A DNA stretch of 64,000 nt. Origin: Streptomyces sp. S.PB5. Its GTDB lineage: Bacteria; Actinomycetota; Actinomycetes; Streptomycetales; Streptomycetaceae. The notes under the pieces were generated by a model. The model ran no database searches. It saw only the letters and a program-made list of their open reading frames with translations, and was not told the origin of the DNA. Where the stretch lies: assembly GCF_030403745.1 (NCBI RefSeq), contig NZ_JAQMWP010000002.1, positions 744,001-808,000 on the forward strand, in the 5' to 3' direction. The translations under genes and the position numbers were made by a program. This document shows positions 1 to 10,574 of the stretch, piece after piece. Position 1 is the first letter of the stretch. Every line of letters begins with the position of its first letter.

Positions 1-536
1 ACCGCCTTCGTGGCGAGGGGGCCGGTGCGCCAGTCGGGGGCGGTGAGGCGGTACGAGGAGCTGCTGCCGTCGGCGTACGAGACAACGCCCGTGCCCGTCA
101 CCGCGGTGCCGTCCGTGCCCGCCGTCAGGAAGGCGAGCGCGTCGCCCCGGCCGATCACCCCCCGGACTGTCCGGCGGCCCGCACGTTGTCCGGCACGCCC
201 GGTTCCCGCCGCGGCCAGGTCAGCCGTGCGCCCTGCACGGTCAGGGCCCGGCCGGGAGTCCAGCCCGCTGCCGCCAGGTCCTGGGCCGACAGCGAGGCGC
301 CCGAACCGTCGAAGTCCGCCTCACCGGGCCGGGTGTCGTCACTGACCGCGGTGTTGTCGAAGAGCCGTTCCAGAGGCAGGGGTTGTGTTCTCGGCGCGGC
401 CGGCACCGCCGGAACCGTTTCCGGTGCCACCGCCCGTCCCGGGCCGGCCAGCACCAGGACCCTGATCCCCCGTTCGGTACCGGTCAGGACGAGACCCGAG
501 ACGCTCCGTGAAGTTAAGGAGGCAGGGGTGGCCCGT
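1..536 (-). pseudogene. Glycoside-hydrolase C-terminal domain remnant, frameshifted
   Basis: Read on the minus strand from about 536, the frame gives a beta-sandwich-like tail (FDNTAVSDD, ADFDGSGASLSAQDLAAAG, TWPRREPGVPDNVRAAGQ). I recognise this pattern from the C-terminal domain of large secreted actinobacterial glycoside hydrolases. The frame stops at 155 right after a run of six C (six G on the coding strand) near 159-164. One extra G there would restore reading into GVIGRGDALAFL and a sensible continuation to the window edge. Upstream there is a stop at about 537, no catalytic domain, and then the divergent gene at 632, so the 5' part of the enzyme is missing. The 3' end lies outside the window. 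The homopolymer shift could be a sequencing error, but the missing N-terminal part could not. Confidence 0.6.
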
Positions 537-631
537 CAACGAGCCATGCCCGAACTCGGCGTGAAGTCGCCCGGAATCGACCCCCCGCGCGCCTGTGGTG
601 CCAGGCCCTGTGCCAATGACACGCTGGGCGT

Positions 632-1039
632 ATGAAGATCCCTTTTCTCGGCCACCGCCGCAAGGAACCCGAGGCGCACGACGCCGAGGGCATCGCCGAA
701 CTGCTCTCCGAGTGCGAGCTGCTGCGCCGCCAGGCGGAGCGGTCGGGCGTCCAACTCGACGACACGGCTGCCTCGTTGGAGGCGCTGGACCAGCTGGTGC
801 CCCGCTGGCGGGACGACGAGGAGGTCCTGGAGTGGCTCGGCAACGACGCCGGGCTGTATCTCGGGACGGTGATCGTACGGACCGTGGAGGGGGCCCGGTG
901 GGGCATCAGATCCGACGGGCAGCCGGTGATCCTGCTCGCCTCCGGCCGTGAGTTCGACGTCGTCGCCGACGGGCACGAGTGGGCGGCCAGCGGGGTGCCC
1001 GAACTCTCCCAGCTGTATGCCGAGGTGGCGGAGGCGTAG
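632..1039 (+). CDS. DUF6278 family protein
   Basis: A 135-residue soluble protein without signal peptide or membrane segment. The central LEALDQL..RWRDD..WLGNDAGLYLGTVIVRT pattern and the C-terminal ELSQLYAE are, as I remember the family, typical of DUF6278, an uncharacterised Streptomyces family. The function is unknown. It stands alone between a decayed hydrolase fragment and an ABC ATPase, with about 140 bp to the next gene. No convincing Shine-Dalgarno precedes the ATG; it is chosen because the MKIPFLG start matches how these proteins usually begin. A leaderless transcript is possible. Confidence 0.75.
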   Translation: MKIPFLGHRRKEPEAHDAEGIAELLSECELLRRQAERSGVQLDDTAASLEALDQLVPRWRDDEEVLEWLGNDAGLYLGTVIVRTVEGARWGIRSDGQPVILLASGREFDVVADGHEWAASGVPELSQLYAEVAEA

Positions 1040-1179
1040 GGGAGGGGGCGGGGAAGAGGGCGCATAAGAGGGGTGTAAATACGGCTAATGACCGAAAAGT
1101 GCGTGTCGCGCATTAACTCCACTCTTGTCTGGATAGTTTGCGGCAATCGCGACACAGCTGAGAGTGGGTAGGGCTGGGC

Positions 1180-1923
1180 ATGGCCGTCGATCCGTTGATC
1201 GAGCTGCGTGACGTCAACAAGTACTACGGGGAGCTGCATGTCCTGCAGGACATCAATCTCACCGTCGGCAAGGGGGAGGTGGTCGTCGTCATCGGCCCGT
1301 CCGGGTCGGGAAAGTCGACACTGTGCCGGGCGATCAACCGGCTGGAGGCCATCCAGTCCGGCGAGATCCTGCTGGACGGGCGGCCGCTGCCGGAGGAGGG
1401 CAAAGCGCTGGCGCAGCTCCGTGCGGAGGTCGGCATGGTCTTCCAGTCCTTCAACCTCTTCGCCCACAAGACGGTCCTGCAGAACATCTCGCTGGCCCAG
1501 GTCAAGGTCCGGGGGCGCAAGAAGGACGAGGCCGACGAGCGCTCCCGCCGGTTGCTCGACCGCGTCGGCCTCGCCGACCAGGCGGACAAGTACCCGGCGC
1601 AGCTCTCCGGTGGCCAGCAGCAGCGTGTGGCCATCGCCCGCGCCCTCGCCATGGAGCCCAAGGCCCTGCTCTTCGACGAGCCGACCTCGGCCCTCGACCC
1701 GGAGATGATCAACGAGGTCCTGGAGGTCATGCGGCAGCTCGCCCGCGAGGGCATGACGATGGTCGTGGTCACCCATGAGATGGGCTTCGCCCGCTCGGCC
1801 GCCAACCGAGTCGTCTTCATGGCCGACGGGCGGATCATCGAGGACCGCGCGCCCGAGGAGTTCTTCACCAACCCCGACAGCGAGCGCGCGAAGGACTTCC
1901 TCTCCAAGATCCTCACGCACTGA
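1180..1923 (+). CDS. Amino-acid ABC transporter ATP-binding protein (GluA-like, orphan)
   Basis: The 247-residue protein is a complete polar-amino-acid (PAAT/HAAT family) ABC ATPase. It has Walker A GPSGSGKST near residues 38-46, a Q-loop in VFQSFNLF, signature LSGGQQQR, Walker B LLFDEPTSALD and the switch His in VVTHEMGF. It closely resembles the ATPase of the Streptomyces gluABCD glutamate uptake operon. Unusually, no binding protein or permease follows: the next gene is convergent. It may therefore serve permeases encoded elsewhere or be a leftover paralogue. The 140-bp upstream region is the most A/T-rich nearby (1075-1150) and probably holds the promoter. Assignment to the family is firm; the substrate is inferred. 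Confidence 0.9.
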   Translation: MAVDPLIELRDVNKYYGELHVLQDINLTVGKGEVVVVIGPSGSGKSTLCRAINRLEAIQSGEILLDGRPLPEEGKALAQLRAEVGMVFQSFNLFAHKTVLQNISLAQVKVRGRKKDEADERSRRLLDRVGLADQADKYPAQLSGGQQQRVAIARALAMEPKALLFDEPTSALDPEMINEVLEVMRQLAREGMTMVVVTHEMGFARSAANRVVFMADGRIIEDRAPEEFFTNPDSERAKDFLSKILTH

Positions 1924-1986
1924 CCCGAGCAGGTCCGTCGTGCCGAACCTCTATTACGATGTGCCGTTCATCCCCGTGGTGACGGT

Positions 1987-2021
1987 GATCCCACCGGGGA
2001 CGCCGCTGCCCGGTGGGGATC
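1987..2021. promoter_or_regulatory. GATCCCACCGGG hairpin, also readable as a short coding motif
   Basis: GATCCCACCGGG (1987-1998) pairs with CCCGGTGGGGATC (2009-2021), leaving one bulged base and a 10-base loop. It lies 64 bp after the ABC ATPase stop and about 70 bp before the end of the convergent hydrolase gene, so it could be a bidirectional terminator, although it lacks a U-tract. A 34-codon frame starting GTG at 1941 and ending TAG at 2044 runs through it and encodes TVIPPGTPLPGGD. A second element with the same hairpin and peptide reading is at 27403-27441. Confidence 0.45.
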
Positions 2022-2091
2022 CCCCCACGGCCCCGAGACCGTAGGGGGGTGGCAGCTCACAGAGCCATACCCGCCCGGCGCCGGCCGGAGA

Positions 2092-3657
2092 TCACTGCTC
2101 GCGCAGCGGGATCGACACGTACGACGGGTCGTTCTCCGGCGAGGAGAAGGTCAGCCGCGCGCCGGACGGGTTGTGCTCGATGTAGAGCGGGTCGACCGTG
2201 TCGACGACCAGGGCGAGCCGGTGCCCCGCCGGGACGTCGTAGGCCGTGGAGTAGAGCTCCAGGTCCACACCGAACGGCTTGCCGGGCGTCTGCCCGTGGA
2301 AGGTGTACGGCGCGTTGCTCACCAGCTTGCCGAGGCCGAGCGGCCCCACGTCGTACAGGTAGGCGACGAGCGTGCCGCTCTCCTTGGTGGGGGTGACCGT
2401 GGTGTGCAACTCGGTGGTGCCGCGGACCCGTTGGGCCGTCGGGTACTTCCCCGACTGCCATACCGCCGCCCAGGTGCGGGGGAGCAGAGGGATCGAGGCG
2501 ACCGGGGGCAGCTGGGCGAGCTGGTCGAGGATGCTGGACAGGAAGACGACCCCGCCGTTCGCGCCCGAGTCGACGTTGGTGTGGATCGTGGTGGTGCCGG
2601 AGAGGGCGATCTTCTTCCGGGTGGCGCCGACCGACTTCCAGTCCGGGTAACCCTCGTAGCCGCCCGTCGAGCGGGACTTGAGCCGGACCGGCTGCTCCTT
2701 GTCGATGCCGTTGTCCTCGCCCTTGAGGTAGTGGCCGAACCAGCGCTCGGTGTCGGTCCACACATCGTTGGGCAGGCCGAACAGGCCCGTGAGTTCGGCG
2801 GTGGCGTGGTCACCGGGGCGGAATTCGAGTCTTTTCGGGCCGGTGAGCTTCTCGTAGAAGTCGGCGTACTGGTTGGGCGGGAAGACCGTGTCGCCCCAGG
2901 CGTTGGCCAGCATGACCGCGGCGCCGTTCTTGTTCAGCTGATCCACATATGTGGCGGCCGAACGTTTCTTCCCCCAATTGATCATGCCCTGTTCGTCGGA
3001 CAGGTCGGAGGCGTAGAAGTTGTCGAAGATCTCCCGGAGTTCGGCGCTCTGCCGCCCCGTGACCAGGCTCGCGCCGTCCAGCAGCGCGCCCGCCTGGACA
3101 TGTTGTGTACGGCCCGAGTAGATCGAGTCGATCAGATCGGCCCAGCCGCTGAGCGCCGCGACCGCCTTGACGCGCTGGTCGTGTGCGGCGGCAAGCAGGC
3201 TGATGCCGGCGCCGTACGAGACGCCCGCCATGCCGACCTTGCTCGCGTCGGAGGGGGTGTTGGCGAGCGCCCAGTCGATGACCTTGCGGGCGTCGGCTAT
3301 GTCGGGCGGGCCCGCCACCTCTATCTCCCCGCCGGACTGCCAGAAGCCACGCACGTTGTAACTGAGCACGATGTAGCCGGAGTTCGCGAGTTTCTGGGCC
3401 TGCGCGAAGTACTCGACCTGGGGCAGGCCCCAGCTCGTCGGCAGCACGAGCAGCGGGTACGTACGGCTGCCGTCGGCGCCCGCCGGGGTGACGACGTTCG
3501 CCTTGAGGACGGTGCCGCCCTCGCCGGTGATGTCGACGAACCGGACGCTTGTCGCGGCCTGTGCGGCGGGGGCCGCGCCGAGGACGCCACCGGCGATCAG
3601 CGTCGCGGAGACGGCGCCCACGGCGGTCGTGCGCAGGGCCTTGCGATGGTGTCCCAC
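2092..3657 (-). CDS. Secreted CocE/NonD-type (S15-like) alpha/beta hydrolase
   Basis: The 521-residue protein begins with a Sec or Tat-like signal peptide (RRK-less basic start MGHHRKALRTT, hydrophobic stretch, AQA cleavage near residue 34). The alpha/beta-hydrolase domain has an oxyanion region around LPTSWG and the nucleophile elbow GVSYGAG (Ser147). Its C-terminal half matches the jelly-roll domain of X-Pro dipeptidyl-peptidase and cocaine-esterase relatives (for example DVPAGHRLALVVDTVDPLY). It is likely an exported peptidase or esterase acting outside the cell; the substrate is unknown. It is convergent with the upstream ABC ATPase and has its own promoter region carrying 11-bp repeats (3692-3751). 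The start gives a well-formed signal peptide. Confidence 0.82.
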   Translation of the reverse strand: MGHHRKALRTTAVGAVSATLIAGGVLGAAPAAQAATSVRFVDITGEGGTVLKANVVTPAGADGSRTYPLLVLPTSWGLPQVEYFAQAQKLANSGYIVLSYNVRGFWQSGGEIEVAGPPDIADARKVIDWALANTPSDASKVGMAGVSYGAGISLLAAAHDQRVKAVAALSGWADLIDSIYSGRTQHVQAGALLDGASLVTGRQSAELREIFDNFYASDLSDEQGMINWGKKRSAATYVDQLNKNGAAVMLANAWGDTVFPPNQYADFYEKLTGPKRLEFRPGDHATAELTGLFGLPNDVWTDTERWFGHYLKGEDNGIDKEQPVRLKSRSTGGYEGYPDWKSVGATRKKIALSGTTTIHTNVDSGANGGVVFLSSILDQLAQLPPVASIPLLPRTWAAVWQSGKYPTAQRVRGTTELHTTVTPTKESGTLVAYLYDVGPLGLGKLVSNAPYTFHGQTPGKPFGVDLELYSTAYDVPAGHRLALVVDTVDPLYIEHNPSGARLTFSSPENDPSYVSIPLREQ

Positions 3658-3691
3658 TTGTCACTCCTCACTCGTGTAAGTGCAAAGTGAC

Positions 3692-3751
3692 CAGACGGTA
3701 ACCTCGACCTCTTACCGGAGGTAACCCGTCGGTAAGTTACGTGGGAGTAAC
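3692..3751 (-). promoter_or_regulatory. 11-bp direct repeats upstream of the secreted hydrolase
   Basis: Four related 11-mers lie in the promoter region, written here on the plus strand: CAGACGGTAAC (3692-3702), CCGGAGGTAAC (3715-3725), CCGTCGGTAAG (3726-3736, directly adjacent) and GTGGGAGTAAC (3741-3751). On the coding strand they read as TTACC or TTACT followed by a GC-rich half. The spacing fits regulators that bind one face of DNA in 11-bp steps, such as PhoP or AfsR boxes, but the core differs from the usual GTTCACC. This is a candidate operator only. Confidence 0.45.
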
Positions 3752-3773
3752 GATTGTTGTCCTGTGGATGAAT

Positions 3774-4532
3774 TCAGGAGGCGCGGTGGGAGTTCCGGGG
3801 AGCCGCCGGGGTGGGAAGCGGGGCCTGGGCTGCGCGGGTCACGTCCGCGACCAGCTCGGCGACATCGGGGCCGTACGCCTGTGAGTTGACCACCTTGAGC
3901 AGGAGCACGAAGGCGTTGTTGCCGTACTTGCGGGCCAGGCGCTCATGGTTGCGGGCGAGATAGCGGGTGGCGGCCTGGTTGGTGATGGCGGTCTGGCCGC
4001 AGAAGAGGAACACGGGCCGCGACAGGCCGGGTTGGCCGGCCGTGAGGCGGGCCAGCAGGACGTGTTCGACGAGGCCCTTCTCCATGCGGTAGCGCTCGCT
4101 GCCGATCTGGAACGCCAGCTTGTCCGGGCCCGGCTCCGGGTCGGTGTTCACCCGCACCCCGGGCAGCATGGCGTGCATGTGCGCCGCCATCCGCCGGTTC
4201 GACCCCGGGCCGCCGACGCAGAACTCCGTGCGCTCCCCGAAGCCCTGCCGCGCCGCGTCCTGGGTGATCACCTCGGCGTGCGCCCCGCAGTCCTTGATGA
4301 GCGCGGAGAGCTCCAGGAGTGCGAAGACGTCGTAGCGGTGCACGGCGAGGTCGGAGCTGCCGGCGTCACGGTTGACGACGAGCAGGGACTCGGAGTTGTC
4401 CGGCAGCCCGAAGAACGCCTGCTTCCTGCGGAGCTTCCGCTTCCACAGATAGGTACGAGCCACCCAGCCGAGGGCGGCACTGATGCCGGCCGCGACCACG
4501 CCCAGGACGATGTTGCGCACGTCGTCATTCAT
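3774..4532 (-). CDS. Membrane-anchored protein of unknown function
   Basis: A 252-residue protein with a single N-terminal hydrophobic segment (about residues 7-25, VRNIVLGVVAAGISAALGWVA) followed by a basic stretch KRKLRRK, which suggests an N-out anchor and a cytoplasmic soluble domain. The soluble part contains FGLPDNSESLLVVNRD, GGPGSNRRMAAHMHAML and FLFCGQTAITNQAATRYLARN, a pattern seen in Streptomyces proteins annotated only as secreted or hypothetical. I recognise no catalytic motif. The GGPGSNR loop and later FCGQTA could be nucleotide or sugar contacts, but that is a guess. It lies alone between two divergently or independently transcribed genes. Confidence 0.7.
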   Translation of the reverse strand: MNDDVRNIVLGVVAAGISAALGWVARTYLWKRKLRRKQAFFGLPDNSESLLVVNRDAGSSDLAVHRYDVFALLELSALIKDCGAHAEVITQDAARQGFGERTEFCVGGPGSNRRMAAHMHAMLPGVRVNTDPEPGPDKLAFQIGSERYRMEKGLVEHVLLARLTAGQPGLSRPVFLFCGQTAITNQAATRYLARNHERLARKYGNNAFVLLLKVVNSQAYGPDVAELVADVTRAAQAPLPTPAAPRNSHRAS

Positions 4533-4676
4533 GGGCGCGCATGCTAGCGGGCCGACATGGCTGGTACGTACCGGTGTTCGAAGTGTGGCGGTCTCATGAC
4601 GGCTGCCCTGAATGGGGCTGTCGGGGCCTCGGTGTTGTGGTTACGCTGCGCGGACGGTCCCGGCCTGGAGGTACGC

Positions 4677-6479
4677 ATGCGTCGCCCTGTCGCGCGGAAA
4701 CTGTCGGTACTGGCGGTCTCGGCCGCCGTGGTGTCGGTGGGGGCGACGGCTCCGCCGGATGCCGTCTCGACGCCCGCCGCTTCCACACCGCAGAAGGCCC
4801 CCGTGGCCGTCGGATACGGCGGCGCGGTCGCCAGCGTCGACCTCGACGCCTCCGCGGCCGGCATCGAGGTGCTGAAGAAGGGCGGCAACGCGGTCGACGC
4901 CGCCGTCGCCACGGCCGCCGCGCTCGGCGTCACCGAGCCCTACTCCGCCGGCATCGGCGGAGGCGGCTACTTCGTCTACTACGACGCCAAGTCCCGCAAG
5001 GTGCACACCATCGACGGCCGGGAGACGGCCCCGCTGACCGCCGACGCGAACCTCTTCGTCGAGAACGGCAAGCCGCTCGCCTTCGCCGACGCCGTGAGCA
5101 GCGGGCTCGCCGTCGGCACCCCGGGCACGCCCGCCACCTGGGCGACGGCCCTCGACAAGTGGGGGACCAGAAGACTCGGCACGGTCCTGAGGCCGGCCGA
5201 GCGGATCGCCCGCGACGGCTTCACCGTCGACGACACCTTCCGCACCCAGACCGCCCTCAACGAGACCCGCTTCCGCTACTTCCCGGACACGGCCGAGCTG
5301 TTCCTCCCGAACGGTGCGCTGCCCGTCGTGGGCTCCACCTTCAAGAACCCCGATCTCGCCCGCACCTACAAGGAGTTGGGCAGGAAGGGCGTCGACGCGC
5401 TCTACCGGGGAGACCTCCGCGACGACATCCTCGACACCGTCAACGACCCGCCCGTGGACCCGGCCTCCGGCTGGAACGCCCGCCCCGGCGAGCTGTCCGA
5501 GAAGGACCTCGCGTCCTACCGCGCCAAACTCCAGGCGCCCACGAAGACTTCGTACCGCGGACTCGGTGTCTACTCCATCGCGCCCTCCTCCTCCGGCGGC
5601 ACCACCGTCGGCGAGGCGCTCAACATCCTGGAGAACACCGACCTCTCGAAGGCGAGCGAGGTGCAGTACCTGCACCGGTACATCGAGGCGAGCCGCATCG
5701 CCTTCGCCGACCGCGGGCGCTGGGTCGGCGACCCCGCCTTCGAGGACGTACCCACCCAGGGGCTGCTGTCGCAGTCGTACGCCGATCAGCGGGCCGCGCT
5801 CATCAAGGACGACGCGGTGCTGACCAGCCCGGTGGCGCCCGGTGACCCGCGCGACCCGGGCTCGACGGGGACGCCCGCGCCGACGACGTACGAGGGGGAG
5901 AGCACCACGCATCTGACGGTGGCCGACAGGTGGGGCAACGTCGTCGCCTACACGCTCACCATCGAGCAGACCGGTGGCAGCGGGATCACGGTGCCGGGGC
6001 GCGGGTTCATCCTCAACAACGAGCTGACGGACTTCTCCTTCACTCCCGCCAACCCCGCCGTGCACGACCCGAATCTGCCGGGTCCCGGCAAGCGGCCGCG
6101 GTCCTCGATCTCACCGACGATCGTGCTGGACCAGCACAACAAGCCCGTGGTGGCGCTGGGTTCGCCCGGTGGCGCGACCATCATCACCACCGTGCTGCAG
6201 ACGCTGACACAGTTCGTGGATCAGAGGGTGCCGCTGGTCGACGCGATCGCCGCGCCGCGCGCCAGCCAGCGCAACCAGACCACGACGGAACTCGAACCGG
6301 CCCTCTACAACAGCGACTTGAGGACGCAGCTGGAGGCCCTCGGGCACGGGTTCCGGCTCAACGCCGAGATCGGTGCGGCCACGGGCGTGCAGCGACTGCC
6401 GGGCGGGAAGTGGCTGGCGGCCGCCGAGACCGTACGACGGGGCGGCGGCTCGGCGCAGGTGGTGTACCCGGCGCCGTAG
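4677..6479 (+). CDS. ggt: Secreted gamma-glutamyltransferase
   Basis: An Ntn-hydrolase precursor of about 600 residues that cleaves gamma-glutamyl bonds, as in glutathione or gamma-glutamyl amino acids. The ATG at 4677 has a GGAGG just upstream and opens a signal peptide (MRRPVARKLS then a hydrophobic run). An in-frame ATG at 4557 would bury the signal peptide and is rejected. The large-subunit region has GGNAVDAAVATA and a GIGGGGYF loop. The self-cleavage site is STTHLTVAD, with the second residue of STT as the likely nucleophilic Thr, followed by the GGSG and PRSSISPTI small-subunit motifs. The product is likely exported and matures into two subunits. A second, divergent family member is at 25454. 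Confidence 0.9.
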   Translation: MRRPVARKLSVLAVSAAVVSVGATAPPDAVSTPAASTPQKAPVAVGYGGAVASVDLDASAAGIEVLKKGGNAVDAAVATAAALGVTEPYSAGIGGGGYFVYYDAKSRKVHTIDGRETAPLTADANLFVENGKPLAFADAVSSGLAVGTPGTPATWATALDKWGTRRLGTVLRPAERIARDGFTVDDTFRTQTALNETRFRYFPDTAELFLPNGALPVVGSTFKNPDLARTYKELGRKGVDALYRGDLRDDILDTVNDPPVDPASGWNARPGELSEKDLASYRAKLQAPTKTSYRGLGVYSIAPSSSGGTTVGEALNILENTDLSKASEVQYLHRYIEASRIAFADRGRWVGDPAFEDVPTQGLLSQSYADQRAALIKDDAVLTSPVAPGDPRDPGSTGTPAPTTYEGESTTHLTVADRWGNVVAYTLTIEQTGGSGITVPGRGFILNNELTDFSFTPANPAVHDPNLPGPGKRPRSSISPTIVLDQHNKPVVALGSPGGATIITTVLQTLTQFVDQRVPLVDAIAAPRASQRNQTTTELEPALYNSDLRTQLEALGHGFRLNAEIGAATGVQRLPGGKWLAAAETVRRGGGSAQVVYPAP

Positions 6480-9056
<2,577 letters not shown>

Positions 9057-9375
9057 GGGGACACCCTCGCTGATCGACGTGCCGGGGTCGGGTAACCGGG
9101 TGGCAGCCGGTTACACCTGGGGCGCGCGTTCGTACAACACCTTCCCACGGATGGGCGGACCGGGCACTTCCGGTGGGGCCTTCCGCGGCCTGTCCAGCGG
9201 CTCGTGGGGGCTTCCCGTCAGTGCTCCTCCCGGAGGCGCCGGCTCGCTCAGCACCTTGCGCACCCGCGGCTGCCGGTCGACGGCGCCGACCTCGTGGCGG
9301 ACGGCGGTGAAGCGGCGGGCCGGGGGCTTGCTCGACGTGCAGCAGGGCGGTGTCGACGGTGGGACGCGGATCGAC
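9057..9375. other. Gene-free 319-bp stretch between clpC-like gene and map
   Basis: No gene with a start could be supported. Near 9245-9320 the minus strand reads plausibly as protein (AVRHEVGAVDRQPRVRKVLSEP) but has no start codon or ribosome site and runs into random sequence, so it may be a degraded coding remnant. The right-hand part must hold the promoter of the clpC-like gene. I saw no HspR (HAIR), CIRCE or ClgR-type box. Confidence 0.5.
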
Positions 9376-10143
9376 TCAGCGTGCCGTCAGGACGCGGGGC
9401 CCGGCGTCCGTGATCGCCACCGTGTGCTCGGCGTGGGCCGCGCGGGAACCGTCGTTGGTGCGCAGGGTCCAGCCGTCCGCGTCCGCGTGGTAGCCGTCGG
9501 TGCCGCCGCCGATCAGCATCGGCTCGATCGCCAGGACCATGCCGTGGCGCAGTTTCATGCCGCGGCCGGGGCGGCCCTCGTTCGGCACGCCCGGGTCCTC
9601 GTGCATACGCCGGCCGATGCCGTGTCCGCCGAAGCCGTCCGGGATGCCGTAGCCGGCGGCCCGGCACACCGTGCCGATCGCGTGCGCGATGTCGCCGATG
9701 CGGTTGCCGACGACGGCGGCCTCGATGCCGGCGTCCAGGGCCCGCTCCGCCGTCTCGATCAGGCGTACGTCGGCCGGGCGCGGGGTGCCGACCGTGAAGC
9801 TGATCGCCGAGTCGCCGACCCAGCCGCCCAGTTCGGCGCCGAAGTCCGCCGAGACCAGGTCGCCGTCGCGCAGCCGGTAGCGGGTCGGGATGCCGTGCAC
9901 GATCGCGTCGTTCACGGAGGCGCACAGGACGGCCGGGAAGGCGGTCGGTGCGAAGGAGGGCCGGTAGCCGAGGAAGGGCGAGGACGCGCCCGCCTCCCGC
10001 AGCACGTCGTGCGCCACCTCGTCCAGTTCCAGCAGGGATACGCCCACGTCGGCGGCCTTGCGCACGGCGGTGAGGGCACGCCCCACGACCTGTCCGGCCT
10101 CGTACATGGCGTCGATAGATGTGTCCGTCTTGAGCTCCACCAT
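9376..10143 (-). CDS. map: Type I methionine aminopeptidase
   Basis: A 255-residue cytoplasmic metalloprotease that removes the initiator Met from nascent proteins. The pita-bread fold motifs are complete: the two Asp ligands in VSADFGAEL and GWVGDSAISF, the His in FGGHGIGRRMHEDP, and the two Glu ligands in AIEPML and AEHTVAI. There is no N-terminal zinc-finger extension. Streptomyces usually have more than one map; this copy is away from the ribosomal-protein operon and paired divergently with a small Xre regulator 32 bp away. A perfect -10 (TATAGT, 10151-10156) lies seven bases before the ATG, predicting a leaderless mRNA. It may be a conditional isozyme controlled by the neighbour. Confidence 0.93.
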   Translation of the reverse strand: MVELKTDTSIDAMYEAGQVVGRALTAVRKAADVGVSLLELDEVAHDVLREAGASSPFLGYRPSFAPTAFPAVLCASVNDAIVHGIPTRYRLRDGDLVSADFGAELGGWVGDSAISFTVGTPRPADVRLIETAERALDAGIEAAVVGNRIGDIAHAIGTVCRAAGYGIPDGFGGHGIGRRMHEDPGVPNEGRPGRGMKLRHGMVLAIEPMLIGGGTDGYHADADGWTLRTNDGSRAAHAEHTVAITDAGPRVLTAR

Positions 10144-10175
10144 GCCAATTACTATACCGGTATTAGAATGGGCTC
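10144..10175. promoter_or_regulatory. Divergent leaderless promoters with ATACCGGTAT palindrome
   Basis: The 32-bp gap between map and the Xre gene holds the 10-bp palindrome ATACCGGTAT (10154-10163). On the minus strand TATAGT (10151-10156) lies seven bases before the map ATG. On the plus strand TAGAAT (10164-10169) lies six bases before the Xre ATG. Both spacings put the transcription start at the start codon. The palindrome overlaps or touches both -10 boxes, so one protein bound there could control both genes; the Xre protein itself is the natural candidate. Confidence 0.6.
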
Positions 10176-10427
10176 ATGGTGCGCACCCCACTGACCCCCG
10201 AAGAGCGCGAACGCGGCGAGCGGCTCGGCCGGCTGCTGCGCGAGGCGCGCGGCGAGCGGAGCATGACCGCGGTCGCGGCGAGCGCCGGCATCTCCGCCGA
10301 GACCCTCCGGAAGATCGAGACCGGACGGGCGCCGACCCCGGCGTTCTTCACGGTGGCCGCGCTGGCCGAGGCGCTCGGGCTGTCCATGGACGAGATCGCG
10401 GGACGGTGCGCGCCGGCCGCCGTGTGA
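10176..10427 (+). CDS. Small Xre-family helix-turn-helix regulator
   Basis: An 83-residue protein that is almost entirely one HTH_3 domain (LGRLLREARGERSMTAVAASAGISAETLRKIETGRAPTP in the usual layout, recognition helix around AETLRKIETGR), followed by a helix FFTVAALAEALGLSMDEI. There is no ligand or dimerisation domain beyond this. It is divergent from map, with a shared 32-bp promoter region and palindrome, so it probably autoregulates and controls map. The first codon has no Shine-Dalgarno, which agrees with the predicted leaderless transcript. Confidence 0.88.
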   Translation: MVRTPLTPEERERGERLGRLLREARGERSMTAVAASAGISAETLRKIETGRAPTPAFFTVAALAEALGLSMDEIAGRCAPAAV

Positions 10428-10574
10428 CGGCACGCTTGCGTCGACTGCCGCACGTCACGTTCCGGCAGGGGAGGCGCACTCTGCGTCCAGTCCGAAAACT
10501 CCCCGTAGCCTCTTCGTAACACTGCTGGTGTTGTCTTACGGACCGAAGTACTCCGGTCTGGCGGGAGTTGAGCA

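Noticed and set aside
514..1920. Long antisense frame over the DUF6278 and ABC ATPase genes
   Set aside because: The plus-strand ATPase has all family motifs; the antisense product shows shadow-frame composition and no recognisable domain.
9057..9375. Coding-like minus-strand segment AVRHEVGAVDRQPRVRKVLSEP
   Set aside because: No start codon or ribosome site and no recognisable domain; at most a degraded remnant.
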